In this document: positions 6,682 through 15,228 of the stretch, piece by piece
How positions within the stretch are numbered: position 1 is the first letter of the stretch
Layout of the letters: every line of letters starts with the position of its first letter
Assembly (NCBI GenBank): GCA_023410575.1
Contig: JAEYPP010000003.1
Location: 1 to 64,000 of the forward strand
Source of the DNA: Bacillota bacterium
Lineage (GTDB): Bacteria > Bacillota > Clostridia > Lachnospirales > Lachnospiraceae
Reading direction: 5' to 3'
DNA: 64,000 bases
Position numbers and translations under genes: made by a program
The notes under the pieces: model-generated
Database searches by the model: none
Told to the model about the DNA's origin: nothing
The model's input: the letters and a program-made list of their open reading frames with translations, nothing else

Positions 6682-7449
6682 TCATTTCTTGAGTATTCTC
6701 TTTAAATATTCAACATCTAACACAAGATTCACTGTCTCAAAGTTTCCTTTATAAAACACTGCCCAGTTATTAAAAACACATGGCAACTCCTTTGCCTTTT
6801 GTAGTGTATCCACATGAATAAAAGATACCGAAACGTCATTTGATTCACAATACTGCTTTATAATCTCAATATTTTGATAGACATAAGGACACTGCATATC
6901 ATAATATATTGTGAGCTCTTCACTCTCAATCTTTTCTTTCTTAGCATTCTGGGTAAACTCTGGTTTTGTTCCATCAAAAGAAAGGGCTAGTAATTCATAT
7001 TCATTCGCGGTAGTATCCACAACTTCAAAACCGAAGCTTTTCGCAAATGATTGATTCGTAAGCCATGCTTTTTGTTTTTTAGCTCCGAGCATACAAATAC
7101 CGGATTTTCCTTTTTCTTTCGCATCAGCGATACAATACTCCATCAATGCCTTTCCATACCCTTTTCCTTTGTAATTACCAGTAGCCCATAAACAATACAC
7201 ATAATAATAGTTGTCACCAGTAATAGGAACCCAAGCCGTTTCAAGAGGAGCATATTCAATAAAGACGGTAGCTTTTTCGTTTAATTTACGAAAAACATGT
7301 CCTTCCTTTAATCTCTCAGAGAGCCATTGTCGTTTCGCTTCTACCCCTGGATGAGGTTTTTTCATGCGAATAATGCAACATAAATGCTCATAAGAAAGGT
7401 TTTCTATTGTTAAATTAACAAAATCAGTGTTCTTAGATAAATGTTCCAT
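6682..7449 (-). CDS. YoaP-like GNAT acetyltransferase with thioredoxin-like C-terminal domain
   Basis: 255 aa. Residues ~1-160 form a GNAT fold with the acetyl-CoA loop seen as GNYKGKGYGKALMEYC. Residues ~175-255 match the YoaP-type C-terminal domain; the segment YYDMQCPYVYQNIEII resembles a thioredoxin-fold active-site region with only one cysteine. Bacillus subtilis YoaP has the same layout; its substrate is not known. A promoter with -35 TTGAAT and -10 TATAAT lies upstream (7536-7564). It is a neighbour, not an operon partner, of the broken GNAT gene. Confidence 0.85.
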   Translation of the reverse strand: MEHLSKNTDFVNLTIENLSYEHLCCIIRMKKPHPGVEAKRQWLSERLKEGHVFRKLNEKATVFIEYAPLETAWVPITGDNYYYVYCLWATGNYKGKGYGKALMEYCIADAKEKGKSGICMLGAKKQKAWLTNQSFAKSFGFEVVDTTANEYELLALSFDGTKPEFTQNAKKEKIESEELTIYYDMQCPYVYQNIEIIKQYCESNDVSVSFIHVDTLQKAKELPCVFNNWAVFYKGNFETVNLVLDVEYLKRILKK

Positions 7450-7535
7450 TCAACTACCTCACAATCATTAGTAAATTCATTGGTTTAAAATCAGACTTAG
7501 AATAATCGATAAATATAGCAAATTCTACTAAAGTG

Positions 7536-7564
7536 ATTATAACACAGCGTATCTTCATATTCAA
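7536..7564 (-). promoter_or_regulatory. Promoter of the YoaP-like gene
   Basis: -35 TTGAAT (7559-7564), 17-base spacer, -10 TATAAT (7536-7541) on the minus strand, about 80 bases before the start codon. Confidence 0.65.
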
Positions 7565-7644
7565 ATAACCTAGTAGAAATAACTTTTCTAAGTCAATACG
7601 AGTTACATAATGCTTTTCTATCTAAAATGTTATGCCCATCAAGA

Positions 7645-7938
7645 TTAATCTAATTCATAGTGGGAAGGGATTGGTTGCATCTCCTCCTTCCAATATACTT
7701 TCCCATCCAAGGATCGATTAATAAACCTATAATTATACATTTCCCTACGTAATAATGCAGCATCATTAAAACAACATTGCTGATTAATGAGATCATTAAT
7801 CTCTTTTTCTGAATATTTAACATTCTCATCAATACTAGATACAATATAAAACATTGCTGCTACCTTTAACTTTCTTTTGGATGGAAAGGATATTAATTTC
7901 CCTTCTTCATTCAGATAATTTTTTATCCATTGTTTCAT
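7645..7938 (-). CDS. DUF2087 protein, 97 aa
   Basis: The whole protein is one DUF2087 domain (Pfam PF09860): an opening WIKNYLNEEGKLISFPSKRKLK followed by YSEKEINDLI, then an arginine-rich RREMYNYRFINRS and a final DGKVYWK. Such domains occur at the C-terminus of small regulators. The gene directly upstream (7956-8720) ends in the same domain, so the two are partial paralogues, probably from duplication. They are 17 bases apart and co-transcribed. Role unknown, probably regulation. Confidence 0.85.
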   Translation of the reverse strand: MKQWIKNYLNEEGKLISFPSKRKLKVAAMFYIVSSIDENVKYSEKEINDLINQQCCFNDAALLRREMYNYRFINRSLDGKVYWKEEMQPIPSHYELD

Positions 7939-7955
7939 ACTTTTACCTCTTTGCT

Positions 7956-8720
7956 TTATTGTTTTACTTTATAGATACTACAATCAAGCGAACGCTCAAC
8001 GAATCCATATTCAATCAGGGCTCTTCGTAACGTTGGAAAATCACTATAGATACGTTCTAGAACCTGATTCACTTCATTTTCCCGATATTCTTTATTAGAA
8101 TCAAAATTCTTCATAATTTCTCTAAGTAAAATAATCTTTTTCTTTTCCTTTGCAGGGAATTGTTTTAACGAACCGTCAGCATTCATATATGTTTTCATTG
8201 TTTTGTCTGTTTCCTCATCTGTAATATTGTATCTGTTATCAATCATAGTAGCTGATTGATGAACTTCCTCAATCACACCAGAATCAGCCTGTCGGATGGA
8301 ACGTTTTGTTTTTTCTTCTAACGACTGCATGAGCGCTAAAAAAAATTTTGCTTGTTTTTCTTTCTCTCTTAACTTAAATCTGTGATTCCTTACCGTAGAT
8401 TGTGCAATACCAAGGCTTTGAGCAATTGCTTTATCATCATACCCTTCTGACATAAGCATTAAAATTTGTTGTTGCACATCAGAGATTCCGCTCAGTGAAT
8501 TGTCCTTTCTCAGTATATAATCCACGGTATGTCCATGTTCTGTTCGATGATGTTCATTCACTGCACCAAATGCATCGTATAACTTATCTTCTATTGAAAA
8601 AATTAATCCCTTCCTAAATTCTTTCCCACATAACGTACAGAAGTAGGAATCTTTGCCTTCCTTATACCCTTGAACGATCTCATCTACTGTGAAATTCCAA
8701 ATAAAATAATTATATTCCAT
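7956..8720 (-). CDS. Zinc-finger/LuxR-type HTH/DUF2087 transcriptional regulator
   Basis: 254 aa in three parts. Residues ~27-62 have a Cys-x2-Cys...His-x4-His pattern (FCTLCGKEF, HHRTEHGH), likely zinc-binding. Residues ~75-120 are a LuxR-type helix-turn-helix (QQQILMLMSEGYDDKAIAQS then TVRNHRFKLREKEK). Residues ~170-254 are DUF2087. It has its own promoter (8747-8775) back to back with that of degV. The regulated genes are unknown; its co-transcribed DUF2087 neighbour is the nearest candidate partner. Confidence 0.85.
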   Translation of the reverse strand: MEYNYFIWNFTVDEIVQGYKEGKDSYFCTLCGKEFRKGLIFSIEDKLYDAFGAVNEHHRTEHGHTVDYILRKDNSLSGISDVQQQILMLMSEGYDDKAIAQSLGIAQSTVRNHRFKLREKEKQAKFFLALMQSLEEKTKRSIRQADSGVIEEVHQSATMIDNRYNITDEETDKTMKTYMNADGSLKQFPAKEKKKIILLREIMKNFDSNKEYRENEVNQVLERIYSDFPTLRRALIEYGFVERSLDCSIYKVKQ

Positions 8721-8746
8721 ATAGATCCTCCAATCATTTTTTCTTG

Positions 8747-8775
8747 ATTATACGACAAAAACAAATATATGTCTA
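8747..8775 (-). promoter_or_regulatory. Promoter of the DUF2087 operon
   Basis: -35 TAGACA (8770-8775) and -10 TATAAT (8747-8752) on the minus strand, spacer 17. Confidence 0.6.
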
Positions 8776-8868
8776 TATATAAATAAACATAATTATGATA
8801 TGTTTATTTGACACCGATTTAATGAGTAGATTTTTGAAAATTTATTGAAGAAATTAACAAGATTTTCG

Positions 8869-8897
8869 TTGCTTTATTCGACATATATCACTATAAT
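8869..8897 (+). promoter_or_regulatory. Promoter of the DegV gene
   Basis: -35 TTGCTT (8869-8874) and -10 TATAAT (8892-8897), spacer 17, about 70 bases before the start codon. Confidence 0.65.
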
Positions 8898-8966
8898 AGT
8901 AAAAGAATCGATTTTAAAAGTCGAAACAATATTACATACGATAGTTTCAAAACAAGAAAGGATATT

Positions 8967-9809
8967 ATGATTAGAATTATCTCCGACACATCAACCCTAT
9001 TAACAGTCAACGAAGGCGAACAATTAGGTATCTACATTTCACCATTATCAGTTACAATTAATAATCAAACATATGAAGAGTTAGTAGATATTGAAACAGA
9101 AGAATTTGTTAATATTATCAATGAGGGACATATCCCTTTGTCCTCTCAACCAGCTGTTGGACGAGTTGTTGATCAATACAACCGTTTTCCAGAGGATGAA
9201 ATTTTAAATATTGCTATGGCAGACGGTCTGTCTGGTACTTACAATTCTGCGATATTAGCAAAGGATATGGTTGAACATAAAGAAAACATTCATGTAATCA
9301 ATTCTAAAACACTTTGTGGACCTCATCGAACATTAGTTCAGTATGCCAAACAATTAGCAGACAATAATAAGAGCATTACAGAAATTAAAGCTAAGCTAGA
9401 GAAAATGATAGAATCCTCTCGCTCCTTTTTAATCCCTTCAGATTTTGATTACTTAAGACGTGGTGGACGTTTGACTGCTTTTACTGCTTTCGTTGGTAAA
9501 GCGATTCATTTAGTTCCAATTATGACGTTAACGAAAGATTGTAAACAACTTCATAACTTTGCGATTAAAAGAAGCTTTACTAAGGCGATTCAAGAAATTA
9601 TACTTAGTTTTAAAGAAGATAGAGTCGGATCCAATCATAAATTATTTGTTTCACACTCAGTTGCTCCTACCTTGGCAGAAACAGCACATAAACTATTGAA
9701 AGAAACTTTTCCACAGACGGATGTTTCCATACTTAAGTTATCTCCTGCCTTTACAACACAGGGTGGTCCTGGATGTGTAGCAATTCAATCCATTTGTATG
9801 GATTGCTAA
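8967..9809 (+). CDS. DegV family fatty-acid-binding protein
   Basis: 280 aa, the usual length of DegV/FakB proteins. Family marks are the opening IRIISDTS (DegV proteins begin with a D-S/T pair), PLSVTINNQTYEE, the conserved TSQPA-like SSQPAVGRV, the GLSGTYNSA loop that holds the fatty acid carboxylate, and DYLRRGGRL. FakB proteins present fatty acids to the kinase FakA for phosphorylation; no fakA is in the window. The gene stands alone on the plus strand between its own promoter and a strong terminator. Confidence 0.92.
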   Translation: MIRIISDTSTLLTVNEGEQLGIYISPLSVTINNQTYEELVDIETEEFVNIINEGHIPLSSQPAVGRVVDQYNRFPEDEILNIAMADGLSGTYNSAILAKDMVEHKENIHVINSKTLCGPHRTLVQYAKQLADNNKSITEIKAKLEKMIESSRSFLIPSDFDYLRRGGRLTAFTAFVGKAIHLVPIMTLTKDCKQLHNFAIKRSFTKAIQEIILSFKEDRVGSNHKLFVSHSVAPTLAETAHKLLKETFPQTDVSILKLSPAFTTQGGPGCVAIQSICMDC

Positions 9810-9846
9810 TCTTTTATCCTAGACGAAATATATGATAACGAATATA

Positions 9847-9890
9847 AAAACCGGGTATCTGCTGATTGCATCACCCGGTTTTACTTTTTT
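9847..9890 (+). terminator. Intrinsic terminator of the DegV gene
   Basis: 10-bp stem AAAACCGGGT/ACCCGGTTTT (9847-9856 with 9873-9882), then a T-run to 9890. It also has As on the left, so it may act for the minus-strand side. Confidence 0.85.
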
Positions 9891-9921
9891 ATTACAATAT
9901 TCCTTTAGGACATCTATCCAA

Positions 9922-10425
9922 TTACTCGACTCCAACAACAGGACTTCTTCGTTCCATTAACACAGTGTTTTGCCAATTGCCGTCCATATCTTTTGCTATT
10001 CTCTCTCGATAACCGACCATTCGAAAGCCAAATTTATGATGTAATGCAATACTCGCTTGATTAATTTGGATGATTCCTGACTGTAATGTCCATATGCCGA
10101 TTTTTTCAGACTCTGGTATTAATCTCTCCATCAATAAGCTTCCAACCTGTTGATTACGAGCTTCTTCGGCTATGTATACACTAACCTCAGCAACGCCTTT
10201 GTAAACACAACGACTGCTGTAAGGTGCTAAAGTTATCCATCCCAACACATTGTTTAACTGATCCACAGCTACATAACGACATTCTTTCAGATGCCCTTTA
10301 TCCCAGTCTTCGTAGCTATATGCCTCATTCTGAAAGGTAGCACGTTTTGTATTAATTCCTTGTAAATAGATTCTTTTGATGCTCTCATAATCTTCTTTCG
10401 TTGCTTCTCTTACTGTAATTTCCAT
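9922..10425 (-). CDS. GNAT acetyltransferase, phosphinothricin acetyltransferase-like
   Basis: 167 aa. It follows the Pat/Bar pattern: IREATKEDYESI-type N-terminus, an ENxxYxxW-like NEAYSYEDWDKG, VSVYIAEEARNQQVGSLLME for acetyl-CoA binding, and the C-terminal GFRMVGYRERIAKDMDGNW. Members acetylate small amines such as phosphinothricin or methionine sulfoximine; the true substrate here is not known. AAAGGAG precedes the ATG. It converges on the DegV terminator. Confidence 0.85.
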   Translation of the reverse strand: MEITVREATKEDYESIKRIYLQGINTKRATFQNEAYSYEDWDKGHLKECRYVAVDQLNNVLGWITLAPYSSRCVYKGVAEVSVYIAEEARNQQVGSLLMERLIPESEKIGIWTLQSGIIQINQASIALHHKFGFRMVGYRERIAKDMDGNWQNTVLMERRSPVVGVE

Positions 10426-10607
10426 GCTATAATCTCCTTTACTTTCTTGAACTGATTATAGCTCTAAGACCATATAATTGCAATGTGAAGAAAACTTTTT
10501 TTACATCATTTTTCTCTATAATTCGAGTCTACAAATATGTTAAATTAGCACTGTATTGACAAAGTTGGCATTAATACTTCTCTCGTTCTCCACTATTATG
10601 AACACTA

Positions 10608-11267
10608 CTATAATTTTTTCTCGGAACCAAGTTCAAAATGATATTTTACAATACCAAGATCAATTTTGGAATAGGAACCTTTCAAAGCTTTAAGCCCCAC
10701 TTGGTCATCTACCAAGGAAAAGAGAAATCTTTGCTGATTCATTGCAGTTGGAGCAAGCATAGCAGCTTGCATACCCTCTAGAAACCAAGTTGGCATCTCC
10801 CCTTCTACACTACATAATTTGTTCATGTCTCTACTCTTATGTGGAACACCTTGCGTAGTACCATAACCTAGAGCAATCAAACATACTAACGTCTCATTTT
10901 TTTCTATCGAGATTTGACATTTTCTTTTCTTATAGGTAACCGCAACCCAACAAGTATTTAACCCTAGTTTTTGTGCTTGTAATACTAGTTTTTCTCCATA
11001 GTAGCCGACTTTTTCTTCTAATAACTCATCTTTTTTACCTACCATTGCAAAATAATTATTGACACCACGAAATTTACCATAATGTGCTAATATTCCAGAG
11101 AAAGCTTTTTGATTGTTTGTGACTAGTTGAATATGTAGATTTGCTTTACTGTTGTATATATTTACAGATTGCATTAACTGATCGATTGTTTTCTTTTGTA
11201 TTGGGGTATCCATATAACTACGAACGGCATGTCTTGATAGCATAATTTCCAGTTTGTTGCTATCCAT
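10608..11267 (-). CDS. Nitroreductase-family protein (TM1586-type)
   Basis: 219 aa. The N-terminus has SRHAVRSYMDTPI, which matches the FMN-binding RRSxR-type start of nitroreductases. The centre has GEKLVLQAQKLGLNTCWVAV, a conserved helix-strand pair of this fold, and the C-terminal half carries MQAAMLAPTAMNQQ. The overall plan fits the 'putative TM nitroreductase' group (Pfam PF14512), in which two half-domains form an FMN site in one chain. The substrate is unknown. It seems to be a single-gene unit. Confidence 0.85.
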   Translation of the reverse strand: MDSNKLEIMLSRHAVRSYMDTPIQKKTIDQLMQSVNIYNSKANLHIQLVTNNQKAFSGILAHYGKFRGVNNYFAMVGKKDELLEEKVGYYGEKLVLQAQKLGLNTCWVAVTYKKRKCQISIEKNETLVCLIALGYGTTQGVPHKSRDMNKLCSVEGEMPTWFLEGMQAAMLAPTAMNQQRFLFSLVDDQVGLKALKGSYSKIDLGIVKYHFELGSEKKL

Positions 11268-11479
11268 AAGAATTCTCCTTCAACATCTTTTATTTTTATC
11301 TTACTCATCATACCACAAATTATAAAAATTTCTATCAATACCGTTCGACAAGTTTTGTAATAAAATGACAAGATAAAAATGATTACGAAAGTTTAGATGA
11401 AGAATTGGAATCACTCTGTTGAATCGGTTCATGTTGACACACCTGACTGGCTTTACGATGATATAAAACAATAAATTCC

Positions 11480-12499
11480 TTATGCCATAAGTGCATCTAC
11501 AATCTCAGGGAATGCCCACTGTACTGTTTTTCGATTCAATAGACCAAACAAATCTCTTGTCCCTTCCACATAGCCATTATCCCACCAAATGCATGGGATT
11601 CCAGTTTTTCGTGCAGTTTCTAAGTAGTATTTTGCATGAACAACGCGATCTGATAGATTATCTCGGCTAGAAGCCCCAAACTCCCCTATAATAACTGGTA
11701 TCTTTTTATCTATAAAAGTTTCTTTTAACAAGGCAAAACAAGAATCAATTTGTCGTGTACTATTTGGATCATTAGAATGAAAGGCAGCAATTCCATTCTC
11801 AACAATGCAAAAGTCAGTCGGTACATAAGCATGTGTGGAGACGATTACTTTATTATCTGGTACAATCATATCTTCTACTGCTTCTTTTTTTACACTTGCT
11901 CCATGAGTAGGAATCATAAGATGACGTTTTGGATTATTCCCATTGGATTGACGAATCGTTTGAACAAAGACAGCATTTAATTGATTCAAAACCGATCTAG
12001 CCTCTTTTGTTCCACCAATCCATTCGGTTGGATGGTTCATCAAACGAGGTTCATTTAAGCCTTCAAAGATGAGATGTTCATCATATTCACTAAAAAACTC
12101 CGCAATTTGGGTCCATACATGTTGTAAAATATGACTTGCCTTTTCAAAGTTATCTACGCTTGGATAATGCCAGTTTTCATGATGAGTATTAATAATAACA
12201 TATACCTTTTGATTATAAGCATAATCCACCAATTTTTTGACACGAGCCATCCATGCAGGGTCAATCATATACGAGTCATTATCTAAAAAATGTGGATACC
12301 AAGTAATTGGGAATCTAATAACCTGAAATCCTGCATGAATCACAAAATCAATCATTTCCTTTGATGTATATGGATTTTCCCATGCAATTTCATGTTCTAA
12401 TCCAGCTAAACTATTCTTACTTACGGCATCCAGACTGTTTCCTAGGTTCCAGCCAATTTGAAATTCTTTTATTAACTCCCAGGATGAAATATCTCTCAT
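11480..12499 (-). CDS. Glycoside hydrolase family 5 (cytosolic endoglucanase-like)
   Basis: 339 aa from the ATG at 12499, which has GGGGAGG six bases upstream; the longer frame begins at a TTG inside that site. The chain is a single GH5 barrel: GWNLGNSLDA, IRFPITWYPH, INTHHENWHY, FEGLNEPR with the acid/base Glu150, and IIGEFGASS with the nucleophile Glu273. There is no signal peptide, dockerin or carbohydrate-binding module, so it probably acts inside the cell on imported beta-1,4-linked oligosaccharides. The promoter is embedded in a long inverted repeat upstream. A class C beta-lactamase-like gene and a CE4 deacetylase precede it. Confidence 0.93.
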   Translation of the reverse strand: MRDISSWELIKEFQIGWNLGNSLDAVSKNSLAGLEHEIAWENPYTSKEMIDFVIHAGFQVIRFPITWYPHFLDNDSYMIDPAWMARVKKLVDYAYNQKVYVIINTHHENWHYPSVDNFEKASHILQHVWTQIAEFFSEYDEHLIFEGLNEPRLMNHPTEWIGGTKEARSVLNQLNAVFVQTIRQSNGNNPKRHLMIPTHGASVKKEAVEDMIVPDNKVIVSTHAYVPTDFCIVENGIAAFHSNDPNSTRQIDSCFALLKETFIDKKIPVIIGEFGASSRDNLSDRVVHAKYYLETARKTGIPCIWWDNGYVEGTRDLFGLLNRKTVQWAFPEIVDALMA

Positions 12500-12529
12500 A
12501 ATAATCCTCCCCAACTTTTGTCTTCTAGA

Positions 12530-12624
12530 AATAAAAAACTACACCGACGATAAACAAAGAATTTTGAATAAATGTAAATGTTACCATATTCTACTAATTT
12601 CTTTGTTTATAGTCAATGTAGTTT
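12530..12624 (-). terminator. Long inverted repeat with T-run, terminator of the hydrolase gene
   Basis: Two 23-base arms (12537-12559 and 12601-12623) pair almost throughout (wobbles, one mismatch) around a 41-base loop, followed on the minus strand by six Ts. It would stop readthrough from the upstream serine hydrolase. The GH5 promoter lies in the right arm and loop, an unusual overlap. Confidence 0.6.
12588..12616 (-). promoter_or_regulatory. Promoter of the GH5 gene
   Basis: -35 TTGACT (12611-12616), 17-base spacer, -10 TAGAAT (12588-12593) on the minus strand; predicted start near 12581, about 80 bases before the ATG. Confidence 0.6.
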
Positions 12625-12674
12625 CTTGTATTGCATAATGCATTAAATTCTATAAAAATATCACTTAACTTAGT

Positions 12675-13850
12675 TTACATAATACCAGACCAAATAACAT
12701 TCTTTACATTTAAAAGACATTCAGGGTACCAAGTATCTTGATTTACGTATGGTACAAACCAAGTAGCTGCTAATTCCTCTTTTGGATCAACTGCTAAGCA
12801 AAGTGCCCCTGCTCCTTCATGGAAAAAGAACTTGTCACTAGTGATGATTGCATCTCCACGACGAAGATCTGGTCCAAGTCCATATAAGCGATATTTGCCT
12901 TTGTTGCCCCAGCAAAAATCAGGGACATGGAACAAATGTTGTTCCGACATTTTTTCAACCGACATGCGACCAAGAATATGTACATCGTTGTATCTTCCAC
13001 CATTACATAACATTTGAGCAAATTTAATTAAATCTGGAATCGTTGAATGGATACCACCGCCTGTTCTTGGTATCTCATTCCATATTCCTTCCTCAATTAG
13101 AATTGGTTCACCATTCTCTAGCTGATTCATTGCTTTCTCTATAATTTTTTCATCTTCTTCGCCTTGAATTAGATGCTTATCAAACATTTCTTTGGTAGGG
13201 TTGAAGGATGTCTCTGTCATTCCGAGTGGTTTCACGATATGATTCATAATGTAATCATGAGAAAATTCACCAGTCACATTCTGAATTAAAACTCCGAGTA
13301 ATACGAAGCCAAATGAGCAATACATCCATTCTTCATTTGGTCTTCTGCGTACACCAATTTTTAATGCAGCTTCTACCCAATCATCACCAGGCTTACATTT
13401 AGCTACTTCGTCCCAATAATGACAGTTTTCTAATGGGAAACATCCTCCATCTGGCCACATACCGGAAGTATGAGATAACATATTGGCAATCGTAATCTCA
13501 TCGAATGGTGCTCTGCTCATTTGTGGAACATATTTCCCCATTGGCTCATCCAAACGAATGAATCCATCTTCTACTAATTGAAAAATTGCAACTGTTGTAA
13601 ATAACTTTGTAACAGAGGCAAGTGACATAACCGTGTCTTTTTGCATAATAGAATCGTCTTGCTTTTTGTAATGATTATAACCCACTGCATCACAAGCGAT
13701 TATTTTTCCTTTACGAGCGATACAAAAACTAGAACCAATAATCGTATTATTGTCTACTAGTTTTTGCAGATGACGATTAAGAGCAGTTATTCTACTGCTG
13801 TCGTACCCAACATCTTCTGGTTTTGCTTCAATGATAGAATTATGTTGCAT
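12675..13850 (-). CDS. Class C beta-lactamase-like serine hydrolase
   Basis: 391 aa with the serine beta-lactamase/esterase fold (Pfam PF00144). The nucleophile is in S79-V-T-K82; the second motif appears as YCSFGF (Tyr-x-Ser in place of Tyr-x-Asn). A C-terminal KTG-type box is not plain; HEGAGA is the likely stand-in, as in EstB/LovD-type enzymes. No signal peptide is present, so a cytosolic esterase or peptidase is more likely than an antibiotic-degrading enzyme. AAGGAGG precedes the ATG by seven bases. It could cleave ester groups from plant oligosaccharides, given the GH5 and CE4 neighbours, but that is inference. Confidence 0.88.
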   Translation of the reverse strand: MQHNSIIEAKPEDVGYDSSRITALNRHLQKLVDNNTIIGSSFCIARKGKIIACDAVGYNHYKKQDDSIMQKDTVMSLASVTKLFTTVAIFQLVEDGFIRLDEPMGKYVPQMSRAPFDEITIANMLSHTSGMWPDGGCFPLENCHYWDEVAKCKPGDDWVEAALKIGVRRRPNEEWMYCSFGFVLLGVLIQNVTGEFSHDYIMNHIVKPLGMTETSFNPTKEMFDKHLIQGEEDEKIIEKAMNQLENGEPILIEEGIWNEIPRTGGGIHSTIPDLIKFAQMLCNGGRYNDVHILGRMSVEKMSEQHLFHVPDFCWGNKGKYRLYGLGPDLRRGDAIITSDKFFFHEGAGALCLAVDPKEELAATWFVPYVNQDTWYPECLLNVKNVIWSGIM

Positions 13851-13926
13851 TGTAAAACCTCCTTATGAATCCTTCAATTCTCCATGATAATGAAGGTGTA
13901 TATTTTTAATAGCCTATATAAGGCAC

Positions 13927-14592
13927 CTACTTTTGAAGATATAGTTTTGTATCATTTACATTGGAATAAATAACTCCATTATGAACCTTTGCATCAATAT
14001 TTCTGCGTTTAAATAATTCTGTTGTTGTTACAAACTCATATCCTCTTTTTTGTAATTCAGGTATGATAATATCCAAAGCATCGACAGTCTTAATATTTCC
14101 TATCATATCATGTAATAATAGAATGCATCCATCCTTGGCTTGATCTAATAGCCTTTTCGCACGTTCTTCACTCGAAACGGTTTCTACCCAGTCTTCTGCA
14201 TGATAACCGCATATAAAAGGAAGATCAATGGCTTCAAACATTAATTCATTTACATCAATGTAAGGAGGACGGAAAAACTTTGGTTCCACGTTCGTAATTT
14301 CTTTAATTTTTTCTGATGTTTCTTTAATCTCTTTTTTGATTTCCTCTTTCGTCAGTTTCGTCATAAAGGAATGTGTCCACGAATGATTTTGAATCTCACA
14401 TCCTAAGTCAATTGCACGCTTTATAACTTTTGTGGTTTCAGGGTTAATTAAATTACCAATGACATAAAAAGAAGCAATTATATTGTATTGCTCCAATTTG
14501 TCTAACACGAGAGGAGTGATTTCTGTGTTTGGACCATCATCAAAAGTAAGCGCTACAATCATATTGGGTGATATAACGTTTGTTTCTTCCAT
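13927..14592 (-). CDS. Polysaccharide deacetylase, carbohydrate esterase family 4
   Basis: 221 aa, a bare CE4 (NodB) domain. Motif 1 is LTFDDGPN (catalytic Asp18, metal Asp19), motif 2 is NHSWTHS (metal His70 and His74), motif 3 is RPPY near 108-111, and the C-terminal LLLHD supplies the last active-site His. CE4 enzymes remove N- or O-acetyl groups from chitin oligomers, peptidoglycan or acetylxylan. No signal peptide or wall-binding module is seen, so it probably works on imported acetylated oligosaccharides beside the GH5 enzyme. It lies 76 bases upstream of the serine hydrolase gene. Confidence 0.92.
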   Translation of the reverse strand: MEETNVISPNMIVALTFDDGPNTEITPLVLDKLEQYNIIASFYVIGNLINPETTKVIKRAIDLGCEIQNHSWTHSFMTKLTKEEIKKEIKETSEKIKEITNVEPKFFRPPYIDVNELMFEAIDLPFICGYHAEDWVETVSSEERAKRLLDQAKDGCILLLHDMIGNIKTVDALDIIIPELQKRGYEFVTTTELFKRRNIDAKVHNGVIYSNVNDTKLYLQK

Positions 14593-14758
14593 ATGCTCTA
14601 GTTCCTCCAGTTTTATCCTATGATTCTTTTTTCTTACATTTTACAACAATAGAACTGATATTACTACTTAAAAAAAATTTATTTCAATTCTTTTTCATAC
14701 TCTTTATGTATCTATTCTTTGTAATTCAATGATGCATTTATTACGGTAATTCAAATCA

Positions 14759-15154
14759 TCACTTTTCTCTTAACTGTTCTGCAAGTTGAAGAATATTCTC
14801 ATGAATTATTTTGATGGTTTTTGTAAATTCATCATCACTCATACCACTCGGATCATCTAATCCCCAGTTATCATCAAATTTCATACCTACGTAAGGGCAG
14901 CCTACGTTACACCCCATCGAAATCACTATATCTGGTTTTGGTATTTCTTCAAATAGTTTACTATGCTGGGTTTTCTCCATATCAATCCCGTAATACTCCT
15001 TCATTAATCGTACTGCGTCTTGATTAATCCGAGGTCTTTTTTCAGTTCCGGCAGAGTAGCTTTCAAAAACATCTGCTGCTAGATGTTTTCCTAAAGCCTC
15101 TGCAATCTGAGAACGACAGGAGTTATGAACACAAATAAATGCTATTTTTTTCAT
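14759..15154 (-). CDS. arsC: Arsenate reductase, thioredoxin-coupled LMW-PTP type
   Basis: 131 aa, the standard length for this class. The phosphatase-like P-loop is C8-VHNSC-R14 followed by SQ, and the resolving cysteines lie in SMGCNVGCPYVG (Cys82 and Cys86). DDPSG supplies the conserved aspartate. The enzyme reduces arsenate to arsenite, with electrons from thioredoxin. No arsenite exporter or ArsR repressor is adjacent, so the gene is an orphan here. Low-molecular-weight tyrosine phosphatase is the related alternative, but the cysteine set favours ArsC. Confidence 0.9.
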   Translation of the reverse strand: MKKIAFICVHNSCRSQIAEALGKHLAADVFESYSAGTEKRPRINQDAVRLMKEYYGIDMEKTQHSKLFEEIPKPDIVISMGCNVGCPYVGMKFDDNWGLDDPSGMSDDEFTKTIKIIHENILQLAEQLREK

Positions 15155-15228
15155 AAAAATCCTTTCTAAACTATCATCACTAGCATATCTTTCGTGAACT
15201 TAAATCTTTAACATTAATATTTAATCTA

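Noticed and set aside
11405..11510. 37-codon minus-strand frame overlapping the GH5 end in another frame
   Set aside because: No ribosome-binding site or family match; the Ser-rich tail looks like chance coding of intergenic DNA.
12675..13850. True secreted beta-lactamase
   Set aside because: No signal peptide, Tyr-x-Asn is changed to Tyr-Cys-Ser and no plain KTG box; an esterase-like hydrolase is more likely.
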